DNA of 64,000 bases from JAXHLG01 sp034522495 (lineage in GTDB: Bacteria > Patescibacteriota > Minisyncoccia > Moranbacterales > DUUL01), in the NCBI GenBank assembly GCA_034522495.1, contig JAXHLG010000002.1, positions 806,001-870,000 of the forward strand, read 5' to 3'. How positions within the stretch are numbered: position 1 is the stretch's first letter; each line of letters starts with the position of its first letter. Under the pieces are notes generated by a model, which was given only the letters and a program-made list of their open reading frames with translations, searched no databases and was not told the origin of the DNA. Below, in pieces: positions 18,100-26,970 of the stretch. Made by a program: the position numbers and the translations under genes.

Positions 18100-18666
18100 T
18101 TAATTATTTTTCTTCTCCAACCCGATGGATTGCATGAATTCATCGGTTTCACTCAAGAGATGCTCTAAGTCTTTTTCGTTTTCAATGGTATAGTCGGCTT
18201 TGGCCCCGATCTCGGGGACGTGAACTTCGGTGGGTTTTTCATCAATTTTTTTGAAGTCTTCAAAATTTCCGTCATCATCGCTTTTCTCATCCCGCTTGGA
18301 AGACCTGTTCCAGCGAGTCTTCTGACTGGCAGTCACGTAGAGAATATGATTGTTCTCAAAGCTCCGGATAAAATCATAATCCGGAGGCATTCGCAATCCG
18401 TTGACCACCATAATCGGATTGGGATCCTCTTCAATTTTTTTTCTAATCGCACGGCTTAAAATGTCTCCGCCGAATCTTTCCTGAAAAGCCAGAAACAGCC
18501 ATTGCTGATCCGCCCTGGAAAGCTTGTCGAAATAGATGGAGAGAGTCTCCTTGATCGGGTCGGCGAACCGGACTTGTTTGGCTCCGTATTTTTCTTCCAA
18601 ATATTCACCGACCGTGTCCTTGCCAGAACCGACCTCCCCCACCAAACCAATAATCGTTTTTTGCAT
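18100..18666 (-). CDS. Second P-loop nucleotide kinase-like protein
   Basis: 188 residues. P-loop GLVGEVGSGKDT at the N-terminus, IMVVNGLRMPPDYDFI in place of the DGVRR element, and the basic lid segment RWNRSSKRDE. Same overall plan as the protein at 16842-17378, so the two are probable paralogues. Likely a (deoxy)nucleoside monophosphate kinase-like enzyme. Substrate unknown. It opens the dNTP cluster and is preceded by a 545-bp repeat-rich gap. Confidence 0.72.
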   Translation of the reverse strand: MQKTIIGLVGEVGSGKDTVGEYLEEKYGAKQVRFADPIKETLSIYFDKLSRADQQWLFLAFQERFGGDILSRAIRKKIEEDPNPIMVVNGLRMPPDYDFIRSFENNHILYVTASQKTRWNRSSKRDEKSDDDGNFEDFKKIDEKPTEVHVPEIGAKADYTIENEKDLEHLLSETDEFMQSIGLEKKNN

Positions 18667-18788
18667 TTTTTTTAGGCTTTACTTAGCTGAATTGTCTCAG
18701 TCAAGCAAAGATATTAAGTTTCAAACAACAGTGACAATTGTAATACGGAAAACTTAGATTGGCAAGGGAAATTTCATTTAAGCATCTA

Positions 18789-18952
18789 AGGGACTGTTTC
18801 CAAACACCGTTTTTACTGCAATCCCACCTTTTTTGCTAAATTTTCCAAAAATTTTTTTGCCTTAACTAAGGCTAAAGCTGCAAAAATTATTTGAAAAATT
18901 TATCTAAAAAATGAGAAATTTCGTACTAAAACGGTGTTTGGAAACAATCCCT
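18789..18952. repeat. Terminal-inverted-repeat element, family T, copy 2
   Basis: Ends AGGGACTGTTTCCAAACACC and GGTGTTTGGAAACAATCCCT, a 20-bp terminal inverted repeat with one mismatch. It is the inverted relative of the element at 4839-5010. No coding content. The surrounding gap 18667-19211 has only repeats and a terminator. Confidence 0.85.
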
Positions 18953-18995
18953 CTAAACATATAATCATCTAAACAATTCAACACGACCAGCGTAG

Positions 18996-19035
18996 CCAAG
19001 GTTCAACCTTCGGGTAGCCAAAGGTTGAACCTTGG
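18996..19035. repeat. Hairpin repeat, family G, copy 2
   Basis: CCAAGGTTCAACCTTCGGG pairs with AAAGGTTGAACCTTGGG, a near-perfect long stem. It is followed by another palindrome, GTTTGCATGTTTGCAAAC-like, at about 19068-19094. Confidence 0.75.
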
Positions 19036-19150
19036 GCAAAAAAATGCGCGACTCAAAAAATATTCTGTTTGCATGTTTGCAAACATGCAAACAGAACTGC
19101 GGTTTGTTTTTTACCGTTTTACGGCCATAAGATTTTGAGGGCTTATTCAC

Positions 19151-19184
19151 AAAAAAAGGCTTCTCCAGAAAAGAAGCCTTTTTT
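19151..19184 (-). terminator. Intrinsic terminator of the secreted-protein gene
   Basis: AAAAGGCTTCT/AGAAGCCTTTT stem with A- and T-runs on both sides, just past the stop of the gene at 19212. Confidence 0.88.
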
Positions 19185-19211
19185 ACTTAAGGTTGATTGA
19201 TTGTGCTTAGC

Positions 19212-20387
19212 TTACGGAGCCACTTCTCTCCAGCCTTCACCGCGGGCGCGCCTGGAGTTTACTTCTACACCGCAACCGCAGTCATATGTTTCATTATCAA
19301 CAAAGTAATTAGATGTCGCGCCGGAGCAGTCATAAATACATATATTTGCCGTATCATTATAGCTTTCACCCGTAGAAGAATTGGTGTAATCCACCTTCAC
19401 TTCAGCCCGATCCCCGCCATTTATGTCCGTTAAATTTTTTGATTCCACAATTCCTTGATCCTCATCGGCCATCGTTATTGAACCATCCTGAGGAGTAAAA
19501 TCTGAATCACTATCCACGTTAGAAGCTCCCAAGGTTGTTGTGTTGCTACAATTCAACTCCTGAGAAGATTCTGCGTAATAAGCGTTCAAGTCGACTTGCG
19601 GATGATTGTCAGCATTGGGATTCTTATTCAATAGATAATAAGTTACCCCGTTATCGGTCCAAGTATCTCCATCGCAGACTTTGAATTGAGGAATATCCGG
19701 AGGAATTATTTCTTCAAAATCAATGTAGCCCAATTCATTAGACCAAGCATAATCACCGTTTAAGTCTTCACTGTCATTATTTAAACTATTTATATCAACT
19801 CCATATTGGGTTCCTGCTCCATCATCAACCGTCCCGCTCATTTTTATCCAACCATCCCAGCCTCCGGAGTTTCCATCAGCGGATTCTTGAGCTATGCCCA
19901 CAATTCTCGCCCAGCCAAGCAATTGACTTCCCGATCTAGTAACTCCTGCGTTGCCGCTATCGGGAGTACAAGAGCTAGCCTGATAATCAACTCCGCAATG
20001 ATCCTGAGGGTTGAAGTCTATCCATCCCAAATTAGATGACCAGGCATATCCCGTTACATCTCCGTCGCCGGCCGGAATCTGGACGCCGTAACTTGCAATC
20101 GGGCAAGGATCATCATAGACATCATCGCCATCGGTGTCGCAATTATTGCCGCATTGATCCGTAGTGCCGTCCAGGTCGCTATCACAATTCTTGCTATTAA
20201 CGCTTAACCAGCCAACGCCTGTTTCGTTCCCATCTATTGTTCCATCATTTGCTTCCTCCGAACCGCCCCAGATCCATCCATTCAAAAACTCGGCCGCTTC
20301 AATTTTTTTCATAAGTTCCACCTGGAACACAATTGCCACTAATAAAACAAGCACAGCTGATAATATAATTTTGATTTTTGTTTTCAT
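19212..20387 (-). CDS. Secreted/anchored protein with NLGWIDF repeats
   Basis: 391 residues. An N-terminal signal or anchor helix (about 5-24) precedes an acidic, Cys-containing extracellular part. The motif family G-[YW]-A-W-S-x-x-[LI]-G-[WY]-[IL]-x-[FV] occurs three times (GWIWGGSEE...GWLSVN, YAWSSNLGWIDFN, YAWSNELGYIDFE). A stretch of DSDLDGTTDQCGNNCDTDGDD resembles calcium-binding thrombospondin type-3 loops. The C-terminus has four further Cys. Function unknown. A surface or cell-envelope role is inferred from the signal and composition. Confidence 0.75.
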   Translation of the reverse strand: MKTKIKIILSAVLVLLVAIVFQVELMKKIEAAEFLNGWIWGGSEEANDGTIDGNETGVGWLSVNSKNCDSDLDGTTDQCGNNCDTDGDDVYDDPCPIASYGVQIPAGDGDVTGYAWSSNLGWIDFNPQDHCGVDYQASSCTPDSGNAGVTRSGSQLLGWARIVGIAQESADGNSGGWDGWIKMSGTVDDGAGTQYGVDINSLNNDSEDLNGDYAWSNELGYIDFEEIIPPDIPQFKVCDGDTWTDNGVTYYLLNKNPNADNHPQVDLNAYYAESSQELNCSNTTTLGASNVDSDSDFTPQDGSITMADEDQGIVESKNLTDINGGDRAEVKVDYTNSSTGESYNDTANICIYDCSGATSNYFVDNETYDCGCGVEVNSRRARGEGWREVAP

Positions 20388-20571
20388 ATGCTTTATCTAG
20401 TATTTATTTAAATAATATCTTCTTTATAATTATCTTAACACTTTTTTTAAATGATGCAAGAGAACGAATCTCATTTTAACATATTACATTTTATCATATT
20501 AACAATGATAGCTGGCCGTTGAACTAGTTTTGCTTGAGGCGAGTTTCATTTGAAAGCGCAGCATCAATCAT

Positions 20572-20625
20572 GAAGAGTCAGCAGTTCGATTTTTGTATCC
20601 ACAGAAGTCGAACCTCTGACTCTTC
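20572..20625. other. Long stem-loop in the rodA-proximal gap
   Basis: GAAGAGTCAG and CTGACTCTTC form a perfect 10-bp outer stem, continued by AGTTCGA/TCGAAC inside. Only a weak T-run follows, so it may be a terminator, a repeat or a structured RNA element downstream of rodA. Confidence 0.5.
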
Positions 20626-20663
20626 TTTAAAAGGTCTAATTTACCAGGGACGCGCGAAGTCGG

Positions 20664-21791
20664 TTATTCCATTATTTCGTCCGGAGCGAAATTGCCTTTC
20701 TTTCCTCTTTTGTAAACGCTCATAACCAATCCCAGGGCTATAAAAGTAACAATCAAAAAGCTTCCTCCATAGCTTAGAAAAGGCAGCGAAATTCCCGCGA
20801 CGGGTATTATCCCCAAGTTCATGCCTACGTTTATCACGATTTGGAAAAACAGCATTCCAAAAATTCCCATTACCAAAAGCTTGCCGAAATAATCTTTTGA
20901 GTTCAACGCAATTTTATTCATTTTAAACAACAGCACCCAAAAGAAAAATAAAACTAGAGAAGTCCCCAGGAAACCGCTTTCCTCGGCGATGGCCGCAAAA
21001 ACAAAATCCGTATGTTTTTCCGGCAAAAAATTCAGCTGGCTCTGCGATCCGTAGCCGATCCCTTTGCCCGTCAAGCCTCCGGAGCCTATCGCCACCATGG
21101 ATTGGATGACATTATACCCGCTGCCGAGGGGATCGTTTTGGGGATTCAAAAAAGCGTGTATCCTGTCTTTTTGATAGTCCTGCAAAAAAATATTCCAACC
21201 GGCGATAAAGCCAATTAATCCTACCGCAATCAAGGAAATAACCAGTTTCTTGTTTGCCCCGGCAAAAAAAACCATAAACAGCCAAATAACCACCAAAATG
21301 GAAGCTGAACCAAAATCAGGCTGCCTTAAAACTAGAACCACCGGAAGCAGCATTATAAAAAATGAAAATCCCAGTTCTTTAAATCCGAGTTTTTTGTTTC
21401 TTTTCCTAGATAGATAATCAGCTAAATAGATAATCAAAAAAATTTTTACCAGTTCCACGGGCTGAAAATTAGCCACTCCCAAATCAAACCAGCCGGACGT
21501 TCCCCTCACGGTAATTCCAAAAACCAGCACTAGCGCCAAAAGCGCCAAGCCCGAAATATAAAAGAATTTGCTGTAATTTTTCCACACCCGATGATCCACC
21601 AGATAAAAAAACAAGAAAAAAACCAGGCCGACAGAAAGGTAAATCAGCTGTTTTTGAAAATTATTTGCTCCCTCTTCAGATGAAGAAATGGATAAGGAAT
21701 AAATTGCCAACAGCCCCGAGGCTGTCAAGAAAGCCACGGCAAAAAACAATATCCAATCTATTTTTAGAAAATTAGCAAAACTGAATTTCAT
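20664..21791 (-). CDS. rodA: Rod-shape SEDS glycosyltransferase RodA
   Basis: 375 residues, about ten transmembrane helices. SEDS peptidoglycan polymerase of the elongation machinery. Conserved blocks are visible: GTSGWFDLGVANFQPVELVKI, LRQPDFGSA, the extracellular loop DPLGSGYNVIQSMVAIGSGGLTGKG, and FLPEKHTDFVFAAIAEESG. The wording fits RodA rather than FtsW. It is directly downstream of mltG (9-bp gap), so a polymerase and a glycan-strand terminator are co-expressed. Confidence 0.93.
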   Translation of the reverse strand: MKFSFANFLKIDWILFFAVAFLTASGLLAIYSLSISSSEEGANNFQKQLIYLSVGLVFFLFFYLVDHRVWKNYSKFFYISGLALLALVLVFGITVRGTSGWFDLGVANFQPVELVKIFLIIYLADYLSRKRNKKLGFKELGFSFFIMLLPVVLVLRQPDFGSASILVVIWLFMVFFAGANKKLVISLIAVGLIGFIAGWNIFLQDYQKDRIHAFLNPQNDPLGSGYNVIQSMVAIGSGGLTGKGIGYGSQSQLNFLPEKHTDFVFAAIAEESGFLGTSLVLFFFWVLLFKMNKIALNSKDYFGKLLVMGIFGMLFFQIVINVGMNLGIIPVAGISLPFLSYGGSFLIVTFIALGLVMSVYKRGKKGNFAPDEIME

Positions 21792-21800
21792 GATTTAAGC

Positions 21801-22868
21801 TTAAAGTCCGTGAATTCTTTTGTTTTGGTTGTGCTGCTCCAGGGTTTTGGAAAAAACCGTCCGGCCCGTCTCGGGATTGCTCAAAAAATAATAATAATCG
21901 CTTTCTTTCGGATTCAAAGCAGCCCGGATAGACTCTATCCCCGGATTGGCAATCGGCCCGGGAGGCAAGCCGGGGTTTTTATAGGTATTGTATGGAGATT
22001 GGGTTTCAATGTCTTGAGCGGAATATTGCTTTTTGTTTACCCCCAGGGCATAAGCCAGCGTAGCGCAGCTCTGCAGCGGAAACTCGTCCTCCGCTCTTTT
22101 CCAAAAAATTCCCGACACCAATCTTTTATCTTCATATCCGGCCACCTCCTTTTCAATAATGGAAGCCATGGTTATTATCCGGTGAAGCGTCTTTTCCGAA
22201 GAATTTACCGCTTCCCAAACTTGGCTCTCCCCGGCCTTTTTGTTGAAGTTGGAAAGAAACTTTTCTACAATATCGGAGGCATTTTCTTCAGGATAAATAA
22301 AATAGGTGTCCGGGAACAAATAGCCCTCCATATCTATCCCGGCGGGAACACTCTTGAGGAAATCAAATTCTTCGCTAAATTCATCGCAAGCGCACTCCTG
22401 CTCGCCCAAGCACTTGCAGTTGACCAGCCGGGAAAAGTCCTCTTTCAGCGGGGGCGCAACTTCTCCCAAACGTTCAATTATTTTTTTATTGCTAAATCCT
22501 TCCGGGATGGTGAGTTTTTTATACTCCTCTTTTATTTTGCCTGCCGTGAATAACTCAACTATTTCAGGCACGGCCATGCTGGGAGACAATACATAATTGC
22601 CGGCCTGAATCTTGGAAGCCAGGTTTTCCCGCCAAAGATAATAATAAAAATGATACTTGCTTTGCACCAGCCCCAAATTTTCCAATCTTTCGCCGACAAC
22701 TTCCGCGGATTGGTTTTTCTCTATTTTAAATTCTTTTTCTACGTTAGAACTGCCGGCCGGCTGATTATAAGCGGAATTATGAAAATTGCCATAAGCAAGC
22801 AGCAAGACTAGCCCAAAAAAAGATATGGCTATCGCCGCATAAATTAATATCTTTTTATATTTATCCAT
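21801..22868 (-). CDS. mltG: Endolytic murein transglycosylase
   Basis: 355 residues. One N-terminal membrane anchor (about 7-27), a LysM-like domain (KIEKNQSAEVVGERLENLGL) and the YceG catalytic domain. The catalytic Glu lies in ASIIEKEV, and the LPPGPIANPGIESIRAALNP motif is intact. It cuts nascent glycan strands. Odd: a Cys-rich insertion (NCKCLGEQECACDEF, about 147-161) not usual in the family. Pairs with rodA. Confidence 0.93.
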   Translation of the reverse strand: MDKYKKILIYAAIAISFFGLVLLLAYGNFHNSAYNQPAGSSNVEKEFKIEKNQSAEVVGERLENLGLVQSKYHFYYYLWRENLASKIQAGNYVLSPSMAVPEIVELFTAGKIKEEYKKLTIPEGFSNKKIIERLGEVAPPLKEDFSRLVNCKCLGEQECACDEFSEEFDFLKSVPAGIDMEGYLFPDTYFIYPEENASDIVEKFLSNFNKKAGESQVWEAVNSSEKTLHRIITMASIIEKEVAGYEDKRLVSGIFWKRAEDEFPLQSCATLAYALGVNKKQYSAQDIETQSPYNTYKNPGLPPGPIANPGIESIRAALNPKESDYYYFLSNPETGRTVFSKTLEQHNQNKRIHGL

Positions 22869-22893
22869 TGGAGTTATCCGTTTTAAATTATTA

Positions 22894-23105
22894 TAGTAAT
22901 TACGCGGTTAAGCTTCTTGCTTGCCAAATTATTTATATCAAAGAGAGCAAAGCAAGGCTTGGTTTTTGCATTCGTTCGAAAAAAGATTTTAGAAGCAAAT
23001 TGTTTTTCTTTCAAGCGTATCTTCACAAGATGAAAAGGAATGTGCGCATAAAACCAAGCCTTGCTTTGCTCTCGGCGCTGTAGAAGCGCAATCGCGTAAT
23101 TCCTG
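22894..23105. repeat. 212-bp repeat, family R, copy 2
   Basis: Same length as and only about three base changes from the copy at 3564-3775, in the same orientation. The 24-bp inner inverted repeat is intact. It lies upstream of mltG, filling the gap to the efflux adaptor gene. Confidence 0.9.
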
Positions 23106-23133
23106 TATTAAAAAATAAACCCGCGAGTACATG

Positions 23134-24456
23134 CTAATCACCCTTTTCAGATACAATTATCTTCTCTCCCTCTTTCAATCCTTCTTTGATTTCTATATAT
23201 CCCTGATCTCCGTCCAACCCCGTTTTTACTTGTTTGCGGACAGCTTTTCCCGCATCGGAAAGAGTTTTTACAAAAAAATTGCCGTTTTCTTTTTCTAAAG
23301 CTCGTTTCGGGACTTTTAAAACTGAGTCCCTCCGCCCCAGCAATATTTCCGCATCGGCCGTCATTCCTTCTTTAATACCGAGACTCTCCGCATCGAATTT
23401 AAACCTGGCTTTATAATAAACAACGTCTTGAACGCGGGTGGCTCCCGGTTCAATATCTATAATTTCCGCCGAAATTTTTCTATCGTTGGAAAAGGCATCA
23501 AAAATAACTTCCGCTTCTTGCCCAAGAGTAATTTCGGAAATATCCGACTCGGGCACATCGGCTTCTATGAGAAAATCTTTACTAATAACTTTTCCAAAAT
23601 ATCCGCCGGCCGCGCTTCCAATTACCTCGCCTTCTTCATAATTAATCTCGGAAACCAGGCCGTTTACGGGAGACTTCAAAGACGCTTCTTCCACTTTGTT
23701 TAAAGCGATTTCATAATCCTTTTGAGCCGCCGCCACCGAAGCATCGCGACTCTGTTGAGCATAGTCTGATTGAGCCGAAACCAAAAGCTCTTCAGCTGCG
23801 CTCAATGAATTCTCAGCCGAAACCACATTCAATCTTCTGTTTTTCTTGGCTATTTTCAAAGCCTGCTGAGACTGCTCCTTAGAGCTTTCCGCTTTGGTAA
23901 GGGTCATTTTGGCGCTTTTTGCCGTAGAACTGTCCTCGCCGGACTCTTCAACCACTTTATCATAATAGCTTAACGCATCTTTATAATAGTCCGCCGCATT
24001 CTGATGTTCCATCTCCGCCGCCTCTACTCGTTCATCATAATAGTCTTCCGCCGCTTCCAAATAATCTTCGGCGTTATCCACTTTTTCTTCCGCCTCCCTC
24101 ACGCTGTCATTGTTAGTTTTGGATTCCGCCCGAGCCTTCTGTAAGGCAATTCCGGCTTTTTCCAGCTGCTTGGAAAGAACTTTATCCTCCAGTACCGCTA
24201 TCACCTCTCCCTCGGCCGCCTCCTGCCCTGCTTCTTTTTTTATTTCCTTGATTCTGCCGGCTATTTCGAAATTAAGCCCTACCGGTTTCTCCGATACCAC
24301 CGAACCGGTTATGGACACCGTTTTTTTTATCTCTCCTTTTTGCGCTTTCTCGGTTAAATATTTTTTTTCTTCATCTTTGCCAAAAAACCAAAAACAACCC
24401 ACTCCCGCCAGCACAGCCAACCCAACTCCGATCATAACTTTTGTTTTCTTTTTCAT
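23134..24456 (-). CDS. HlyD/MacA-type efflux adaptor
   Basis: 440 residues. N-terminal membrane anchor (about 5-25), first half of the lipoyl/barrel domain (VSEKPVGLNFEIAGRI), a long alpha-helical hairpin rich in Ala, Glu and Lys (about 90-255), return strand (ASLKSPVNGLVSEINYEEGE) and the C-terminal beta-barrel ending in a membrane-proximal domain (VKTGLDGDQGYIEIKEGLKEGEKII). Adaptors of this class bridge an ABC exporter. The MacB-like pair at 10.9-13.3 kb is a possible partner, though not adjacent. Confidence 0.9.
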   Translation of the reverse strand: MKKKTKVMIGVGLAVLAGVGCFWFFGKDEEKKYLTEKAQKGEIKKTVSITGSVVSEKPVGLNFEIAGRIKEIKKEAGQEAAEGEVIAVLEDKVLSKQLEKAGIALQKARAESKTNNDSVREAEEKVDNAEDYLEAAEDYYDERVEAAEMEHQNAADYYKDALSYYDKVVEESGEDSSTAKSAKMTLTKAESSKEQSQQALKIAKKNRRLNVVSAENSLSAAEELLVSAQSDYAQQSRDASVAAAQKDYEIALNKVEEASLKSPVNGLVSEINYEEGEVIGSAAGGYFGKVISKDFLIEADVPESDISEITLGQEAEVIFDAFSNDRKISAEIIDIEPGATRVQDVVYYKARFKFDAESLGIKEGMTADAEILLGRRDSVLKVPKRALEKENGNFFVKTLSDAGKAVRKQVKTGLDGDQGYIEIKEGLKEGEKIIVSEKGD

Positions 24457-24499
24457 AATCTTAATCTAAAAAACTATAGCGCAAAAGCCCCCAATATTT

Positions 24500-24537
24500 C
24501 AAGGCTCGACCTTCGGATGTCCGAAGGTTGAGCCTTG
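24500..24537. repeat. Hairpin repeat, family G, copy 3
   Basis: CAAGGCTCGACCTTCGGAT and TCCGAAGGTTGAGCCTTG form an almost perfect 18-bp stem. It sits between folD and the adaptor gene. Confidence 0.8.
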
Positions 24538-24543
24538 AAATCT

Positions 24544-25410
24544 TCAGACAGCACGGCCATGCTTATGCAATTCCAAAGTATTTTTCAAAAGCATCGCCAC
24601 GGTGATCGGGCCCACTCCTCCGGGAACGGGAGTTAGATAAGCCGCCTTTTCGCCTGCCGATTCAATCTCCACGTCTCCGGCCACCTTTCCATCTTTGTTT
24701 ACTATTCCCACGTCAATCACGACCGCTTCTTGCTTGACAAAATCACCGTTAACAAACCCCGGCTTCCCCACTGCTGAAATCAACAAGTCCGCTCTTGAAG
24801 CAACTTTGGCAATATCCTCTTTGGAGCCGGAAAAATTCATAAATCGGCATTCCAAGCCTTTCAAGCTCAAAAAATCACAAAGATTTTCCCCGAAAACCGC
24901 GGAATTTCCGATAACGCACCCGCTTTTGCCCCGGCAATCAAAATTTATGTCCTCAAGAATCTCTTGAACAGCCCCGAAAACCGGCGGAAGAATCCGGCTC
25001 TCGCCTTTTTTGACCTTTTCTTGGTTCTCCGGGTGAAAACAGTCCGCGTCTTTTTCCGGTTTTATAGAGGAAATAATCTTGTCCGTATCAAACCCCTCCG
25101 GCAAAGGAAGCTGGACCAGAATAGCGTCGACTTCCTCATCTTGGTTGAGATGGCTTATCAAATCAATCAAAACTTCTTCGCCCTCTGAATCTTCAAGCTT
25201 ATAAAGATGAGTATCAATGCCGGTTTTCTTAGCTTCTTCCTGTTTAATTTTGATATAAAGATTGGAGTCTTCCCGGTTGCCCGCCTTTATAATCGCCAAG
25301 CCGGGCCGGCGTGAAACGTTCTGAACTTTCTGATCATTCATAGCCAAAACCTCCCGGACAACTCCGTCCTTGATTCTCTCGGCAATCTTTTTTCCATCAA
25401 TTAATTTCAT
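24544..25410 (-). CDS. folD: Methylenetetrahydrofolate dehydrogenase/cyclohydrolase
   Basis: 288 residues. Bifunctional enzyme interconverting methylene-, methenyl- and formyl-tetrahydrofolate. The catalytic Lys region YIKIKQEEAKKTGI, the DAILVQLPLPEG segment, the cofactor-site VIGNSAVFGENL and the C-terminal LTPVPGGVGPITVAMLLKNT are all present. The cofactor-loop wording departs from the usual GRSxxVGxP. Together with glyA upstream it forms the one-carbon supply for the ThyX-like enzyme. Confidence 0.94.
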   Translation of the reverse strand: MKLIDGKKIAERIKDGVVREVLAMNDQKVQNVSRRPGLAIIKAGNREDSNLYIKIKQEEAKKTGIDTHLYKLEDSEGEEVLIDLISHLNQDEEVDAILVQLPLPEGFDTDKIISSIKPEKDADCFHPENQEKVKKGESRILPPVFGAVQEILEDINFDCRGKSGCVIGNSAVFGENLCDFLSLKGLECRFMNFSGSKEDIAKVASRADLLISAVGKPGFVNGDFVKQEAVVIDVGIVNKDGKVAGDVEIESAGEKAAYLTPVPGGVGPITVAMLLKNTLELHKHGRAV

Positions 25411-25725
25411 GGGTGAAGTATTATGAAGTATGTATTATGAATCATGAGTCTCGAATTATCTTAAAGATACAAGGATACAAGACACAAGGATACAAACAAA
25501 TTCCAAAGAAACAAAATCAAAGAAACAAACAGTTTGAATATTTGAATTTAGAATTTTTTTGTATCTTGTATCTTGCCTGCCCCGTGGGAACGAAGCGACT
25601 TTACGGGGTATCTTGTATATTTTTAAAATAATCTCTCAATTCCGCACTAAGCGCTAATTTCTTAATTTCTTCCCCTTAAATTTTAACGAATTTCCAAATT
25701 GCACATTACAAATTACAAATTTCAA
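25411..25725. other. Repeat-rich gap between glyA and folD
   Basis: Holds AAGTATTATGAAGTATG-like words next to the folD start, short tandems (ACAAGGATACAAGACACAAG), and a family H hairpin (GCCCCGTGGG...ACGGGG, 25579-25608). No gene seen. Confidence 0.6.
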
Positions 25726-26970
25726 CTATACTCCCGGTATCGGAAATTGCCGGCAAAACTCTTCCACTTCACTCTTAATGTTTTTCAACGTTTCTTCATT
25801 GTTGCTGTTTTCCACCGCTTTGTCAATCCAGGCGACAACTTTCTCCATATCCGGCTCTTTCATTCCGCGGGTTGTCAGCGCCGGAGTTCCGAATCTAATG
25901 CCGGAGGGTTTCATGGGAGGATTGGGGTCATTAGGAATAGTGGAGCGGCTCACTGAAATGCCACATCTTTCCAGGATTTGCTCGGCTTCTCGTCCGTTGA
26001 TGTTCTTGCTTGTCATGTCCACCACCATAAGATGATTGTCCGTTCCCCCGGAGATAATCCTATATCCTTTGTCTAAAAATTCTTTAGCCATTTTTTTTGC
26101 GTTGGCCATTACCTGACCGGCATAAGCTTGAAAGTCTTCTTGCAGAGCCTCCCGAAAAGCCACCGCTTTGGCGGCCGTAATATGATCGTGCGGTCCCCCT
26201 TGCATTCCCGGAAAAACGGCTTTATCTATCTTGCCTGCATATTCCTGCTTGCACATAATCATAGCTCCCCTGGGCCCTCGCAAGGTCTTGTGAGTGGTGG
26301 TAGAGACAACGTCAAAAAACGGAACGGGATTATTCATTTTTCCAGCTGCGATTAGCCCGGCGGTATGGGCAATATCGGCAAAAGTATAAGCGCCGATTTC
26401 ATCGGCGATTTCTTGGAATTTTTTCCACTCCACTTCTCTGGAATAAGCGCTATAACCGGCCACTATCATCTTGGGCTTTTCTTTCTTGGCTAGTTCTCTG
26501 ACTTTTTCCATATCGATATAGCCTGTTTCGGCATCTGCCTCGTACTGAACAAAATTATACAGCATCCCGGAGAAATTCACCGGGTGGCCGTGGGATAAAT
26601 GACCTCCGTGGTCCAGCTTCAACCCCATCACCTTGTCGCCCGGATCCAAAAAAGAGAAATAAACCGCTGCATTGGCCGGCGACCCGGAAAGCGGCTGCAC
26701 ATTTGCATGTTCTGCTTCAAATAGTTTTTTAGCTCTTTCAATAGCCAGCTCTTCAACCTCATCAATTACTTGATTCCCGCCGTAGTACCTTTTGCCCGGG
26801 TAGCCCTCGCTGTATTTATTAGTCAAAACGCTCCCCATGGCTTCCAAAACGGCCCTGGAAACATAATTCTCCGAGGCGATAAGCTCCATCTCTTTAACCT
26901 GCCTCTCCTTTTCCCTCTCAATTATCTCCATCACTTCCCCATCCTCCTTTTTTAAATTGGAATAATCCAT
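25726..26970 (-). CDS. glyA: Serine hydroxymethyltransferase
   Basis: 414 residues. PLP enzyme converting serine and tetrahydrofolate into glycine and methylene-tetrahydrofolate. The PLP-Lys motif VVSTTTHKTLRGPRG is intact, as are ELIASENYVS, YPGKRYYGG and HLMVVDM. Start MDYSNLKKEDG is typical. It precedes folD on the same strand with a 315-bp repeat-rich gap. Confidence 0.96.
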   Translation of the reverse strand: MDYSNLKKEDGEVMEIIEREKERQVKEMELIASENYVSRAVLEAMGSVLTNKYSEGYPGKRYYGGNQVIDEVEELAIERAKKLFEAEHANVQPLSGSPANAAVYFSFLDPGDKVMGLKLDHGGHLSHGHPVNFSGMLYNFVQYEADAETGYIDMEKVRELAKKEKPKMIVAGYSAYSREVEWKKFQEIADEIGAYTFADIAHTAGLIAAGKMNNPVPFFDVVSTTTHKTLRGPRGAMIMCKQEYAGKIDKAVFPGMQGGPHDHITAAKAVAFREALQEDFQAYAGQVMANAKKMAKEFLDKGYRIISGGTDNHLMVVDMTSKNINGREAEQILERCGISVSRSTIPNDPNPPMKPSGIRFGTPALTTRGMKEPDMEKVVAWIDKAVENSNNEETLKNIKSEVEEFCRQFPIPGV

